From the NCBI GenBank assembly GCA_040217815.1, contig JBEHWI010000002.1:62001-126000 (forward strand): a DNA stretch of 64,000 bases. The letters are read 5' to 3'. Position 1 is the first letter of the stretch. The number at the start of each line of letters is the position of its first letter. A model generated the notes under the pieces. It saw nothing but the letters and a program-made list of their open reading frames with translations. It did not search any database and was not told the DNA's origin. Of this stretch, positions 52,426 to 61,550 are shown one piece after another. Made by a program: the position numbers and the translations under genes. This stretch comes from UBA5314 sp040217815 (GTDB taxonomy: Bacteria; Bacillota; Syntrophomonadia; Syntrophomonadales; Syntrophomonadaceae).

Positions 52426-53163
52426 TTATACTTCTGGGCTGGGCGGGCTGGGGTCTGCCTGATTCATATCTGAAAATACTTTTCTTATTTCATTCCATTT
52501 AACCATTGCTTCTTCCGGTTGAAGTATCTCGTTCAATCCTTCTTCCAGCCATATAAGCCGGTTCAACAGTGAAACATCCTCGATATTGCTAAATCCCCAT
52601 AAACAGCTCGAACCAGCTTCTAAAAAGGACTTTATTACCTTGAGAATCAATTGATGTGACTTGAGATCGATGTCCCTGATTATCTCATCGGCAATTAATA
52701 TCTTCGGATTGTTTAGCAAGGCACAGGCCAGGGAAAGCCGCTGATATACTCCCAGCTCCAGGCTGTTGATGGGCTTTTTTAAGTAGTCATAAAGCTCCAG
52801 CTTTTCAATAAGAGAAGCGGTATTTTGTTGGCTGCATCCCTTTAAAACCGCTATGTAATCGAGATTTTCCAGAACGTTTAAATCTTTGAAAAGACTTGGT
52901 TCCTGAGTGACAAGTCCTAAATCCCTTTTATACCTGAAGTCTTTCCTGATATCATGACCCAGGATTTCAACTGCACCGCTTGAGATTCTGTCGATTCCAG
53001 CCAGGGCATGCAGCAGAGTGGTTTTGCCGCTGCCACGCAAACCAAAGATCCCTAAACATTCACCCTGCAGCAGTGAAAAAGAAATATTTCGTATTATCTC
53101 CCGGTCTCCTCTTTTCTGGCTGAGACCGGTTACGGTCATTACTACGTCATGCTTGGTTTCCAC
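52426..53163 (-). CDS. ABC transporter ATPase with degenerate catalytic motifs
   Basis: A 245-residue nucleotide-binding subunit. Walker A is GLRGSGKTT (41-49, Lys47) and the Q-loop Gln87 is present. The signature region reads SLELGVYQRL (134-143) instead of LSGGxxQR. Walker B is ILIADEII with Asp159 and Glu160 but no following proline. The H-loop position is Phe191 in WGFSNIEDV instead of histidine. A single half-length ATPase would form a homodimer in which both composite sites lack standard signature and switch residues. It may hydrolyse slowly or use a non-standard mechanism. It lies between the membrane-fusion gene and the permeases. Confidence 0.83.
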   Translation of the reverse strand: METKHDVVMTVTGLSQKRGDREIIRNISFSLLQGECLGIFGLRGSGKTTLLHALAGIDRISSGAVEILGHDIRKDFRYKRDLGLVTQEPSLFKDLNVLENLDYIAVLKGCSQQNTASLIEKLELYDYLKKPINSLELGVYQRLSLACALLNNPKILIADEIIRDIDLKSHQLILKVIKSFLEAGSSCLWGFSNIEDVSLLNRLIWLEEGLNEILQPEEAMVKWNEIRKVFSDMNQADPSPPSPEV

Positions 53164-53181
53164 AATGATCCTTCCCCTTTG

Positions 53182-54198
53182 TTAAATCAACTGAACTGTG
53201 GCAGTCATCCCCGCTTTTAAAGCTAGTTCGTCATTGGGAACGTTTATTTTTACTTCAAAGCTTCTTATATCGTGGCTGTATTGTTCGTTTATCGCCTTGC
53301 GCACTGCAAACTGCCCGGCGTCGCTAATCCAGACTACTCTTCCTTTAAATATTCTGCCAGGATAGGCATCAACTTGAATACTAACTTCCTGATTAAGCTG
53401 TACCCGGCCGATCTTGGTTTCGTCAATAAAAACCTTTACATAGGGGTGCTGGATATCGCTAATCTCATAGACAGGTGTGCCTGCATTGACCATTTCCCCG
53501 GTATCCAAGTACTTCTCGGTAATTACTCCTCCCACCGGGGTTATCATATGGGTATTTCCCAAAGCCACCTGCACTTCTTGCAGGGCGCCGTCGGCGGTCT
53601 GCTTTTTGCCAACTGCTTCAACGTATTTGTGGCCTGCTACTTCCACACTTATACGCGCTGCCAGGGCTTCATCCAACTGGCCCTTAGCAGCATTCATTTT
53701 ATTTGTGACTTGATCTAATGAGCTGTCGGAAATCGCTCCCGCATCGTGCAGGTTTTTATATCTCTCATAGGTTTGTACGCTATCATCATAGGCGGCCTGT
53801 GCCTGGGCTACTTTAGCCTCGACACTCTCACTGGTAAGCGGCACTGTACTTCCGACCTCATCTATTAAGCCCTGAGCGCTTACGACTCCTCCCTGGGCCT
53901 GGAGCAGTCTGGCTTCTAGCTCCCTACTCTCCAAAAGGGCGATTTCTTGCCCGGCTGTTACCGTGCTACCGGTGTCCACCATCATTTTGTCTATCTTTCC
54001 CGCCACTTTAAAAGCCAGGTCAACGGTGGTTGCTTCAACTACCCCGGTGGCAGTTAGGCTTTGCCTCTGAGCAACAACTGCCCGTTGTCTGTTGCTGAAA
54101 TAACCGTAGAAAGCTGCCGCAGCTACAAGCGTCAGGCCAATTAACCCCAAACAAACCATGGTCTTTTTCTTTTGCAAACTCGATATATTGCCTTCCAT
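53182..54198 (-). CDS. HlyD-type membrane fusion protein
   Basis: A 338-residue periplasmic-adaptor-like protein with one N-terminal membrane helix (LGLIGLTLVAAAAFYGYF), a lipoyl half-motif GKIDKMMVDTGSTVTAGQEIALLES, an alpha-helical hairpin (about 90-205), the second lipoyl half and a beta-barrel domain ending AGMTATVQLI. It resembles YbhG/YhiI adaptors. In a Gram-positive-type cell such adaptors couple to the ABC-2 permeases and extend outside the membrane. ATG follows GGAGGGGTAGCTA. Confidence 0.88.
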   Translation of the reverse strand: MEGNISSLQKKKTMVCLGLIGLTLVAAAAFYGYFSNRQRAVVAQRQSLTATGVVEATTVDLAFKVAGKIDKMMVDTGSTVTAGQEIALLESRELEARLLQAQGGVVSAQGLIDEVGSTVPLTSESVEAKVAQAQAAYDDSVQTYERYKNLHDAGAISDSSLDQVTNKMNAAKGQLDEALAARISVEVAGHKYVEAVGKKQTADGALQEVQVALGNTHMITPVGGVITEKYLDTGEMVNAGTPVYEISDIQHPYVKVFIDETKIGRVQLNQEVSIQVDAYPGRIFKGRVVWISDAGQFAVRKAINEQYSHDIRSFEVKINVPNDELALKAGMTATVQLI

Positions 54199-54265
54199 TA
54201 GCTACCCCTCCGTATATTACTTAGCCATGATTTCATTCTTGAACAGTCCCTCCCGGACATACAAT

Positions 54266-54874
54266 CTAGGTCGTATTACGAATTAAGATTCCGTTGTTCA
54301 CCACGTAGTTGAGTAAATTTAATTTATGTTCCGATTTCTCTTTGGCCTCGTCACTTATAAAAGGAAAGGTTGCTTCGCGAAATACGCTTTCCATCAGATT
54401 AGCTAGTTGATAGGCATCAACTTTGATAATAAAACCGTCCTTTATACCTCGCCCAAGCATTTCAGCAACTATCTGGATCTTTCTATCCAGCATATTGTTG
54501 ATTTCCTCGACGCATTCCGGTCTGATTTTTTCTTCCATCCTGCGTCGCAACCAAGAAGAAAGCAAAAAATTGTATTCCTTAAAAAAGTGAAATTGAAGCT
54601 TAATGTAGTTGTTAATCGCTTCTCGGATGTCCCGTACTTTCAGGCACTGATCCTCCATATCCGAACAGAGTTTCTGCAATCCCTCGGAAACCAGATGGTG
54701 GAGTATATCGTCCTTGTTTTTAAAATATAAATATATAGTCCCCTTAGCACACCCTACCAGCCTGGCAATATCGTCCACACTGACCGATTCGACCGGTTTG
54801 CTGGTAAGCAGATCATAGGCAACTTCACAGATTACTTTTTTCTTAAACTCTCTTTGTTTTTGCTTAAATGACAT
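54266..54874 (-). CDS. TetR-family transcriptional regulator
   Basis: A 202-residue regulator with an N-terminal HTH (SVDDIARLVGCAKGTIYLYF, about 32-51) and a helical ligand-binding domain. It heads the exporter unit and probably represses it until a toxic compound binds. ATG is preceded by AAAGGAA. A good promoter and an imperfect palindrome lie immediately upstream. The ligand is unknown. Confidence 0.9.
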   Translation of the reverse strand: MSFKQKQREFKKKVICEVAYDLLTSKPVESVSVDDIARLVGCAKGTIYLYFKNKDDILHHLVSEGLQKLCSDMEDQCLKVRDIREAINNYIKLQFHFFKEYNFLLSSWLRRRMEEKIRPECVEEINNMLDRKIQIVAEMLGRGIKDGFIIKVDAYQLANLMESVFREATFPFISDEAKEKSEHKLNLLNYVVNNGILIRNTT

Positions 54875-54906
54875 GCGCGGTTCCTTTCCGTCCCGTTAGT
54901 CAAAAA

Positions 54907-54920
54907 ACTGACCGGCTAGT
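54907..54920 (-). promoter_or_regulatory. Candidate TetR operator
   Basis: An imperfect palindrome ACTGACCGGCTAGT (five of seven pairs match, centre CC|GG) lies between the -10 and the tetR start, where a bound repressor would block transcription. The CCGGTCAGT half resembles TetR-family sites. Confidence 0.4.
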
Positions 54921-54931
54921 TTTATTATCCA

Positions 54932-54960
54932 ATTTTAATTACTACCAGTGCTAAAGTCAA
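54932..54960 (-). promoter_or_regulatory. Promoter of the tetR-exporter unit
   Basis: TTGACT (54960-54955), a 17-bp spacer and TAAAAT (54937-54932) on the minus strand, 57 bases ahead of the tetR ATG. Confidence 0.75.
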
Positions 54961-55082
54961 TACGAATTTTGTCATTTTACTATTCGTTTTCCAGCACCAA
55001 AATACCAGGATCTCCGCATATAAAAACGTGCCCGGGATTAACCTGACACGTTACGTATTTATCCGAAGACTCTGTTGACACA

Positions 55083-55437
55083 TCAAACTCTGATTAGCCT
55101 CTTAACAGCATGTTGTTTACTGGCCAAAAAGAAAAAATCTTTGCCCCTGTAAATAAATTATCTAAGACTCCTGCTCGAATACCTGGCAAAACCTCCGACT
55201 ATAGCCAGTTTTATCTGGTAGTTGATGAACTTCTGTAGTACCTCTCCGGCTATTCCGGTCTTTAAATAAAAAAACTCCATGCCAATAGTCTTTTTATATA
55301 AGATCAACGTGTGACAACCCGTTTCATACCTTCGTCACCATCAAATCCAGGGCTGACTGGATATCGCTTATGGGGAGCTCGCTGCTGTTTACAATAGCGA
55401 TTTCTACGGCATTCTCGTTTATCCCAGTTATTTTCAT
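55083..55437 (-). pseudogene. Decayed DUF4180-family gene
   Basis: Minus-strand reading gives a DUF4180-like protein in pieces. ATG at 55437, after AGAGGAATTC, gives MKITGINENAVEIAIVNSSE then ISDIQSALDLMVTKV and a TGA (55324). After a frame change near 55300 it continues with MEFFYLKTGIAGEVLQKFIN and YQIKLAIVGGFARY, hits TAA after SLR, and resumes in frame with FIYRGKDFFFLASKQHAVKRL. The order and spacing match intact family members, but at least two stops and one frameshift break it. The function of DUF4180 is unknown. Between the tetR promoter and this remnant nothing else is seen. Confidence 0.78.
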
Positions 55438-55550
55438 AATGAATTCCTCTAGTGGAAAAGCTGTGAGAGTTTGGCGGGAAATTGGTGAGAATTCCGTTTG
55501 TACCAGCCAGAAAAGCAGAACTGGCCGGTCCTTAATCGTTAACCCTTATT

Positions 55551-58139
55551 TTATAGGTGATTTCCCCGGTTTAAGTCATCAAACCCGGAAATACATTCCA
55601 AAAACACTGCGACCAGGTCTGGATCAAACTGCGTTCCCTTACAGGCTATCAACTCCTGCACAGCTGCTTCATGGGACATAGCCCTTCTATAGGGCCGGTC
55701 GCTGGTCATGGCGTCGTAAGCGTCGACTATAGACAGCATCCGGCAGCCTATAGGTATTTCACTTCCCTTAAGTCCCAGCGGGTAGCCCTGCCCGTTCCAC
55801 CATTCATGATGCTGCAAAATGAGTTCTGAAATCGGTGCCAGGTCGGGAGACGACTGAGCGATGCGATAGCCTATTTCGCAGTGTTTCTGCATTTCAAATT
55901 TTTCTTCCTGGTCCAAGCTGCCAGGTTTAAACAGGATACGATCTGGAACTCCCACTTTTCCGATATCGTGAAACTGCGAAAAGAGCATCAGATCTTCCAT
56001 CTTCCAGAGCGGAAAGCCCACCTTGTTAGCAAAAATGCGCATTAACTCGGCAAGGCGAACGGCGTGATTCTCGGTTCCAAAATCCCTGGCCTCCAGGGTC
56101 TTCATCAGGGTTTTTACAATTGAGCTGCGGGCACTCTGGCTGCTGAGCAGTTTCTGCCGGTACATGTTGTTGTCCGCCATCTTTATCAGATCAAAAACAC
56201 TTGCACTCCGCTCTTCCCTGAAAGCCACCCCCACCGTGATACAGAGCGGGATAAGCGGATCCCGGGTATTGTATGCCTCAACCTCTTTTTGAATCTGCCG
56301 GGCCCGTTTATTGAGTACATTAACATCGATGTCAGACAACAGAACTGCGAATTCATCTCCACCGACTCGGGCTAGTATGTCATTGGCATCACAGCACTTC
56401 TTCAGCACTTCCGTTGCGGCTATCAGCAGATCATCGCCGGCCTGAAGGCCTATAGAATCGTTCACCAGCTTGAGCCCATCAATATCACACATAAGTATTC
56501 CATTGATCCGATTGGCAGCGGGGGCGGTCAGGGTTTTCTCAAAATAAGTCCGGTTGTTAAGCCCGGTTAAAGGGTCATGTTCGTTTAGGTATTCAAGTTC
56601 TTCCAGATGTTTAATCCGCTCGGTAACGTCAATATAACAGCCTTCGATCCATCTGACTTTCCCTGATTCATCATAGACCGCGAGCGCATTGACCGACGTC
56701 CAAAAGGTGCTTTTATCCTTTCTCAACCGTTTGACGATGCAGTCCCTGATAAACCCATGCTCGATAAGCAGTTTATCGATTCTTTCAGCCTCATCGGGAC
56801 TATCATAGGTCTGGTATACGTCATCCACCGCCGCCAGCATCTCTTCGGGAGACAAATAGCCAAACATGCTGGCACAAGCCGGGTTGACATTAATGTAGCT
56901 TCGGTCAAGGTGGGCCTGAAACATTCCTTCTACCGCGTTTTCAAAGATGGAGCGATATTTCTCTTCACTGAGCCGGACGCTTCTTTCCATCCTCTTTCGG
57001 GCCGTTGTGTCAGTCAATGTAGCGTTTCCCATTATACATCGCCCGGTTTCATCCTTAAGCACCTGGATATTTACCAGGGCAGTTATAAGCGACCCGTCGC
57101 CGCCTATTATCTCTAATTCCAGCCCTTTTGCCCCACCCTGCTTCCTCAGAGAAGAACGAAGTTTTTTAGAGTATTGCCTACTGTTATCAACCAGGAATTC
57201 GGACAGCTTTCGTTTGCCTACTACTTCCTCCCGGGTAACGCCCAGCCATTTAATTAGAGTGTCGTTTATGCGCAGAATTACATTATTGCTATCCAATGAT
57301 ACATACCCGCAGGGAGCATTATTATAAAGCTCCATAATTTCTTCGGCATCCTTGCGCCTCAACGATTCAGCCTGCTTGCGTTCTGAAATATCCCTGATTA
57401 CGCATAGCAGGTATTTATGCTTCTTTACGGTCATCGTACTGGCGCTTATCTCTGCATAAAAAGGACTCCCGTCTCTGCGTTGATGAAGACTCTCAAATAG
57501 GAGGCCCCGCCAATTTTTCCGGGCGTCATGCTTCCTGCTGTTTTCGTTCATCCCGCAAAGCAGGCCAAGTTCGAGTTTCAGCATCTCATCACGGGTGTAT
57601 CCATATGTCCTTAAGGCCGTGTTATTGGCATCAACGATTTTTCCGTTTTTCATATTTATGAGAATAATGTTGTCCTGAACTTCGTCAAACAGATATCTAT
57701 ACCGCTCCAGAGTCTCCTGGGTATTAATGCGATCGGTAATGTCTATAATGGAGCTAAGTATATATTCTCTTCCGCCGATCATAACCTTGACCGAGGAGAT
57801 CAGGGCGACAACTTCATGGCCTTCTTTATGCCAGAAGTGGGCCTCCATTTTGTAAATGCTTCCCTCTTTATTTAAAACATCTAAAAACCTGGCTCGCTCA
57901 CCGGGATTTATCCAGGCGATATGCAATGCATTTTTTCCGGCGGCTTCTTCACGAGTGTATCCCAATATCTCGGTAAAGGCGGCATTTGTCTCTACAAACA
58001 CCCCTTCCAGAGTGCTTAAGATCATGACATTGGGCAGGTAGTTGAAAGCTTTTAAGAACAATTCCTCCGACCTGACCAGGCTCAGGTCGTTTCTATACTT
58101 GTCAACACCTTCTTCGTTATTCACGCTTCTCTGGTTCAT
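55551..58139 (-). CDS. PAS-GGDEF-HD-GYP sensor protein
   Basis: An 862-residue protein with four PAS domains (about 20-145, 150-270, 280-395, 400-525), a GGDEF domain (530-690; VGGDEF near 592) and an HD-GYP domain (700-855; FHDIGKVGVPD, and HHEWWNGQGYP for the GYP motif). No membrane segment is seen, so it is a cytoplasmic sensor. GGDEF domains make cyclic di-GMP and HD-GYP domains hydrolyse it; with both active motifs present either could dominate. ATG at 58139 is eight bases after GGAGGTG. It is monocistronic. Confidence 0.92.
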   Translation of the reverse strand: MNQRSVNNEEGVDKYRNDLSLVRSEELFLKAFNYLPNVMILSTLEGVFVETNAAFTEILGYTREEAAGKNALHIAWINPGERARFLDVLNKEGSIYKMEAHFWHKEGHEVVALISSVKVMIGGREYILSSIIDITDRINTQETLERYRYLFDEVQDNIILINMKNGKIVDANNTALRTYGYTRDEMLKLELGLLCGMNENSRKHDARKNWRGLLFESLHQRRDGSPFYAEISASTMTVKKHKYLLCVIRDISERKQAESLRRKDAEEIMELYNNAPCGYVSLDSNNVILRINDTLIKWLGVTREEVVGKRKLSEFLVDNSRQYSKKLRSSLRKQGGAKGLELEIIGGDGSLITALVNIQVLKDETGRCIMGNATLTDTTARKRMERSVRLSEEKYRSIFENAVEGMFQAHLDRSYINVNPACASMFGYLSPEEMLAAVDDVYQTYDSPDEAERIDKLLIEHGFIRDCIVKRLRKDKSTFWTSVNALAVYDESGKVRWIEGCYIDVTERIKHLEELEYLNEHDPLTGLNNRTYFEKTLTAPAANRINGILMCDIDGLKLVNDSIGLQAGDDLLIAATEVLKKCCDANDILARVGGDEFAVLLSDIDVNVLNKRARQIQKEVEAYNTRDPLIPLCITVGVAFREERSASVFDLIKMADNNMYRQKLLSSQSARSSIVKTLMKTLEARDFGTENHAVRLAELMRIFANKVGFPLWKMEDLMLFSQFHDIGKVGVPDRILFKPGSLDQEEKFEMQKHCEIGYRIAQSSPDLAPISELILQHHEWWNGQGYPLGLKGSEIPIGCRMLSIVDAYDAMTSDRPYRRAMSHEAAVQELIACKGTQFDPDLVAVFLECISGFDDLNRGNHL

Positions 58140-58562
58140 AAAGGCCACACCTCCACACCGACTACGCTTCCCAAAGAGTTAGGAACTTCGGGGTTTTTAG
58201 CCCATAGGGCGAAAATTTGCCTATTTAAAACATTGGGTAATTTTACGGTTTTATGTTTTCAAAATTGAAGAGTACTTTACGAATGGAACCGGCGCTAATA
58301 GCAATTAGCTTCTATTCCATTTTATTGCATTTTGGGCCTCAATCCTGCCCGCGTACCTCAACAGTTGCGTTTGCGACATGAAATGCGCAATTTGTGACAT
58401 GAAATATTAGATTTCGGCTTTAAAGGAGTAATGTCGATAAATTAGCCGCGAACAAATACTGTTTATTTTGAAACCCTGGTTAAAGAAAAAGACCTTCAAC
58501 GTACTGAAGATCCTGGATGATTGTCTATAAAATTTTAACGGTTCTCACCTTTAAAGCCGGAC
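58140..58562. other. Intergenic region with a 21-bp-spaced direct repeat
   Basis: No gene is supported here. Two copies of TTTGYGACATGAAAT lie at 58370-58384 and 58391-58405, so their starts are exactly 21 bp (two helical turns) apart, the layout of paired activator or repressor sites. A short plus-strand frame around 58470-58526 encodes ETLVKEKDLQ but has no start signal. Confidence 0.45.
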
Positions 58563-59195
58563 TCACTTATCCGGGTTTTGCTCACAGACAGGCCGGATTC
58601 GGCAGGATTGACAGTCCGGACGGCGCGCCTTGCATACCTTGCGCCCATGGAAGATGAAGAGATGGTGGGCAGGCCCCCACTGGTTTTGGGGTATGAGTTT
58701 TTTCAATTCCAGTTCCGTCTGAACCGGTTTATCGGAGCTGGCCAGACCCAGCCGGTGGGCCACGCGCTGCACATGGGTGTCAACTCCCAGCCCCGGCTTT
58801 CCAAAACCAACCGCCAGTATAACATTGGCGCTTTTCCTGCCCAATCCCGGAAGGCCGGTAAGCTCCTCAAGGCGTTCGGGAATTCGTCCATCGTATTGTT
58901 CCACCAGGGCCTGGGCCAGGGCTTTAATATGCTTTGCTTTGTTGTGATAGAGGCCCACCGGCCGAATAATTTCTTCAAGTATTTCCAGGTCGGCCGCAGC
59001 CATGCCTTCAGGAGTCGGGTACCGGGCAAAAAGGGGCCCGCTGACCTGGTTCACCCGTTCGTCAGTGGTCTGAGCCGACAGGGCAACGGCAATGGTAAGC
59101 TCAAAGATGTTGTTGAATTTCAACAAAGTACCGGCGTTGGGGTATTCCCTTTTTAGCTCTTTAATTATACGCAAAGCCTGGTCTCGTTTGGTCAT
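58563..59195 (-). CDS. nth: Endonuclease III
   Basis: A 210-residue DNA glycosylase/AP lyase that removes oxidised pyrimidines. The helix-hairpin-helix motif is LPGLGRKSANVILAVGFG with catalytic Lys121, and the aspartate is Asp139 in VDTHV. The [4Fe-4S] ligands are in CKARRPDCQSCRIRPVC (C-x6-C-x2-C-x5-C). ATG at 59195 has GGGAGG five bases upstream; the open frame extends 25 codons further. It is divergent from the EamA gene. Confidence 0.95.
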   Translation of the reverse strand: MTKRDQALRIIKELKREYPNAGTLLKFNNIFELTIAVALSAQTTDERVNQVSGPLFARYPTPEGMAAADLEILEEIIRPVGLYHNKAKHIKALAQALVEQYDGRIPERLEELTGLPGLGRKSANVILAVGFGKPGLGVDTHVQRVAHRLGLASSDKPVQTELELKKLIPQNQWGPAHHLFIFHGRKVCKARRPDCQSCRIRPVCEQNPDK

Positions 59196-59292
59196 TACAT
59201 CCTCCCAGGTACCCAAATGAAATAATTGAAAACTATTTACCCGGTTTTCCGGGCAAGCTATGCAAAGCATATCTATGCCGGGAAGTATTTTA

Positions 59293-60210
59293 ATGGAAGC
59301 AATTACATCGGGATTTAATATAACTAATTGGGGCAGGCGGGCTCAGGCGGAAATGAGTATGTTGATGGTGTCTCTTATCTGGGGTACCACCTTTGTAGTT
59401 GTCAAAAATGCTCTGAGCGAGCTAGGCCCCTTTATTTTCATCGGTTTGCGTTTTATAATCGCATTTTTCGCCCTGGTCATTTTGTCTCCGGGAAGCCTCC
59501 GGTCCTTCAAGGCTTCCACCTGGTCATCGGGTTTTCTGCTCGGTTTCTTTCTGCTGCTGGGCTATGCTTTTCAGACTACCGGTTTAAAATATACTTCAGC
59601 GTCAAACGCTGGTTTCATCACCGGGGTAAGCGTAGTAATGGTCCCCATTTTATGCAGCCTTATAGGCCGCCGCTGGCCTTCTTTTCGAACTATTGTCACT
59701 GTAGCAACCGCTGTCGCGGGTCTTTACCTCTTGTCTTTCCAACAGCCATCCTTTAAACTGTCCCGCGGTGATCTTCTGGTGTTAATCGGGGCTTTAGGTT
59801 TTGCCCTGCATATAGTCTTCGTCGATCTCTATTCCCACAAACACAACCCTGTGGCAATAACAGCAGTTCAAATCCTCCTGGTCGGGGCTCTCTCCCTGGC
59901 GATGGGAGCAGTGGTGGAACCCTGGCCCCGCCACTTGAGTCAGGAGTCCGTAAGCGCACTATTGATAACTTCGTTTTTAGCCACCGCTCTGGCCTTTTTG
60001 GTGCAGAACATAATGCAGAAATACAGCACGCCTACTCGTTTTGCCATCGTACTGACCACTGAGCCTCTCTTTGCGGCTTTGGCCGCCTGGGCGTGGGCTG
60101 GAGAATACCTTACCCGTCAGGCCTGGGCCGGTGGAGGTTTGATTGTCCTATCTATGATCATATCTATTTTAACCCGCCGGGAAAAGAATCTGGTAGAGGC
60201 CAATGTATGA
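59293..60210 (+). CDS. EamA/DMT-family transporter
   Basis: A 305-residue membrane protein with ten predicted segments in two EamA repeats (about 15-150 and 165-295). Family features are LIWGTTFVVVKNAL at the start and LTTEPLFAALAAWAWAGE near the end. Members export or import amino acids and other metabolites; the substrate is unknown. ATG at 59293 is chosen; the only nearby site is a weak GGGAAG, and an upstream in-frame ATG at 59260 is possible. Confidence 0.87.
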   Translation: MEAITSGFNITNWGRRAQAEMSMLMVSLIWGTTFVVVKNALSELGPFIFIGLRFIIAFFALVILSPGSLRSFKASTWSSGFLLGFFLLLGYAFQTTGLKYTSASNAGFITGVSVVMVPILCSLIGRRWPSFRTIVTVATAVAGLYLLSFQQPSFKLSRGDLLVLIGALGFALHIVFVDLYSHKHNPVAITAVQILLVGALSLAMGAVVEPWPRHLSQESVSALLITSFLATALAFLVQNIMQKYSTPTRFAIVLTTEPLFAALAAWAWAGEYLTRQAWAGGGLIVLSMIISILTRREKNLVEANV

Positions 60211-60274
60211 CCTCTACCGATCATTATATGAAATGCTAAAACCAGCTACCAGATTTTTAATATTTTAAAGACTT

Positions 60275-60544
60275 TCAATCTGGCCGAGATCCCAGTACTT
60301 TATCAGGATAAATCCGTTTTTGGTCGGGCTCTTTTTCGTCGGGCCGGATTTTTATTTCAGCCAAATGATATCGGCACCTATCATCTTCCCAAAAGCATAC
60401 ATCGCATATTTCCAGTGAACCTGACGGTTCAACCTCAAAAGTGTAGTTGCCGCAACCGGGGCAGGGATATTTAGCGCTGCTTATAATCTCATCTTCACCT
60501 CCAATACACCCTGAACCATCTCCTTTTAGAACCAGCCTGGACAA
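60275..60544 (-). CDS. Cysteine-rich CPCC-type small zinc protein
   Basis: An 89-residue frame whose core matches the Cys-rich CPCC family: KYPCPGCGNYTFE, then LEICDVCFWEDD. Cys28, Cys31, Cys47 and Cys50 would form a zinc ribbon; the usual CPCC is CPGC here. The annotated TTG start (60544) has no good ribosome site. GGAGGTGA inside the frame is seven bases before an in-frame ATT at 60487, which would give a start close to that of relatives. Function unknown. Confidence 0.7.
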   Translation of the reverse strand: MSRLVLKGDGSGCIGGEDEIISSAKYPCPGCGNYTFEVEPSGSLEICDVCFWEDDRCRYHLAEIKIRPDEKEPDQKRIYPDKVLGSRPD

Positions 60545-60685
60545 AAGAAGAGGTTAAAATTCCATAGGCATTATACGGGAGGTCTGATGGTTTTATGCCG
60601 AAATAAAAGGGAATGGTCTTATACGCAATAAGCGAAGGGCAATCAAACGAAATGGGATATAGGGAGTTTTTAGAAAATGCAGCCT

Positions 60686-60985
60686 TTAGGACTGTGACAG
60701 TCCCAATCTTTTCATGACATCACTACCCGAGATGCCGGTCACTTCCAGGAGCTTCTGGCGGGAGCTTTCGCCCCGAATTATACGCAGGTTCTTGCGGGGG
60801 ACCTTTAACTGCCTGGCCAGGAACTCAAGCAAAGCCTGATTGGCTTCGCCATCAACCGGTGGAGCGGTAAGTTTTACCCGCAGAACCCCTTCCTGCTCCC
60901 CCAATATCTGGTTGCGGGAAGAACGCGGCTGTACCTTGATTTCAAGATGCACATTTCCGTCAAACTCTTTAAGGAAAGAGGGCAT
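60686..60985 (-). CDS. DUF167 (YggU-like) protein
   Basis: A 99-residue protein of the conserved DUF167/YggU family of unknown function. Typical segments are LEIKVQPRSSRNQI, LRVKLTAPPVDGEANQALLEFLA and VRIIRGESSRQK in the form LRIIRGESSRQK. Its ATG overlaps the divIVA stop by one base (TAATG), so it is translationally coupled to it. The last codons form a short hairpin GGACTG-TCA-CAGTCC. Confidence 0.9.
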   Translation of the reverse strand: MPSFLKEFDGNVHLEIKVQPRSSRNQILGEQEGVLRVKLTAPPVDGEANQALLEFLARQLKVPRKNLRIIRGESSRQKLLEVTGISGSDVMKRLGLSQS

Positions 60986-61482
60986 TACAGCTCCTCCACG
61001 GTAATGCTCTCCAGCCGCTCCATGGCGATCTTGACATCGGCATCATAGAAGAATCCAGACATCTCTTCCACCTTGACAAAGTTTTTCTCCAAAAGCTCCA
61101 AATGAGCGCTTATTTGCCCTTTTAGTTCGGCATTGAAAATATTAAGGCGTTTTATAATCTCCTGATAAACTACCATAATATCAGATATCTTACGCTTGGC
61201 CTCTTCCAGCATCAGGGCCGCTTCTTTGCGGGAATTGCTCTTTAATTCTTCGGCAGTCTGCTGGGCAAGAATCAGGCTATTGTTCATGGTGTCTTCCATA
61301 CGCCGGTATTTGTTGAGATCGTGCTCCAATTTCTGCACCGTTTCGCGCAGTTGGGCGTTGTCCGCATAGAGTCCCTCGTAATCCTGAGCCAGTCGGTTGA
61401 GATACTGTTTGACCTCTTCTTCATTGTATCCACGTAGCGATTTGTTGAATTGCTGGCTGCGAATTTCAATAGCGGTTAGCAT
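60985..61482 (-). CDS. divIVA: DivIVA-domain protein
   Basis: A 165-residue cell-pole/division-site protein. The N-terminal membrane-binding DivIVA segment is EIRSQQFNKSLRGYNEEEV and KQYLNRLAQDYE; a long coiled coil follows (about 35-110). ATG follows AAAAGGAGGGG. In B. subtilis divIVA is next to ileS; here DUF167 follows it and ileS lies 11 kb further along. Confidence 0.9.
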   Translation of the reverse strand: MLTAIEIRSQQFNKSLRGYNEEEVKQYLNRLAQDYEGLYADNAQLRETVQKLEHDLNKYRRMEDTMNNSLILAQQTAEELKSNSRKEAALMLEEAKRKISDIMVVYQEIIKRLNIFNAELKGQISAHLELLEKNFVKVEEMSGFFYDADVKIAMERLESITVEEL

Positions 61483-61550
61483 TTTTTCCCCTCCTTTTAT
61501 TTAAAAAACCGGCTGAATACCAAACCGCTGCACGAGAGGAACCTTGCTTG

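Noticed and set aside
55370..55681. Plus-strand 103-codon frame
   Set aside because: It runs antisense to the GGDEF/HD-GYP gene and the DUF4180 remnant, has no family features and no ribosome site.
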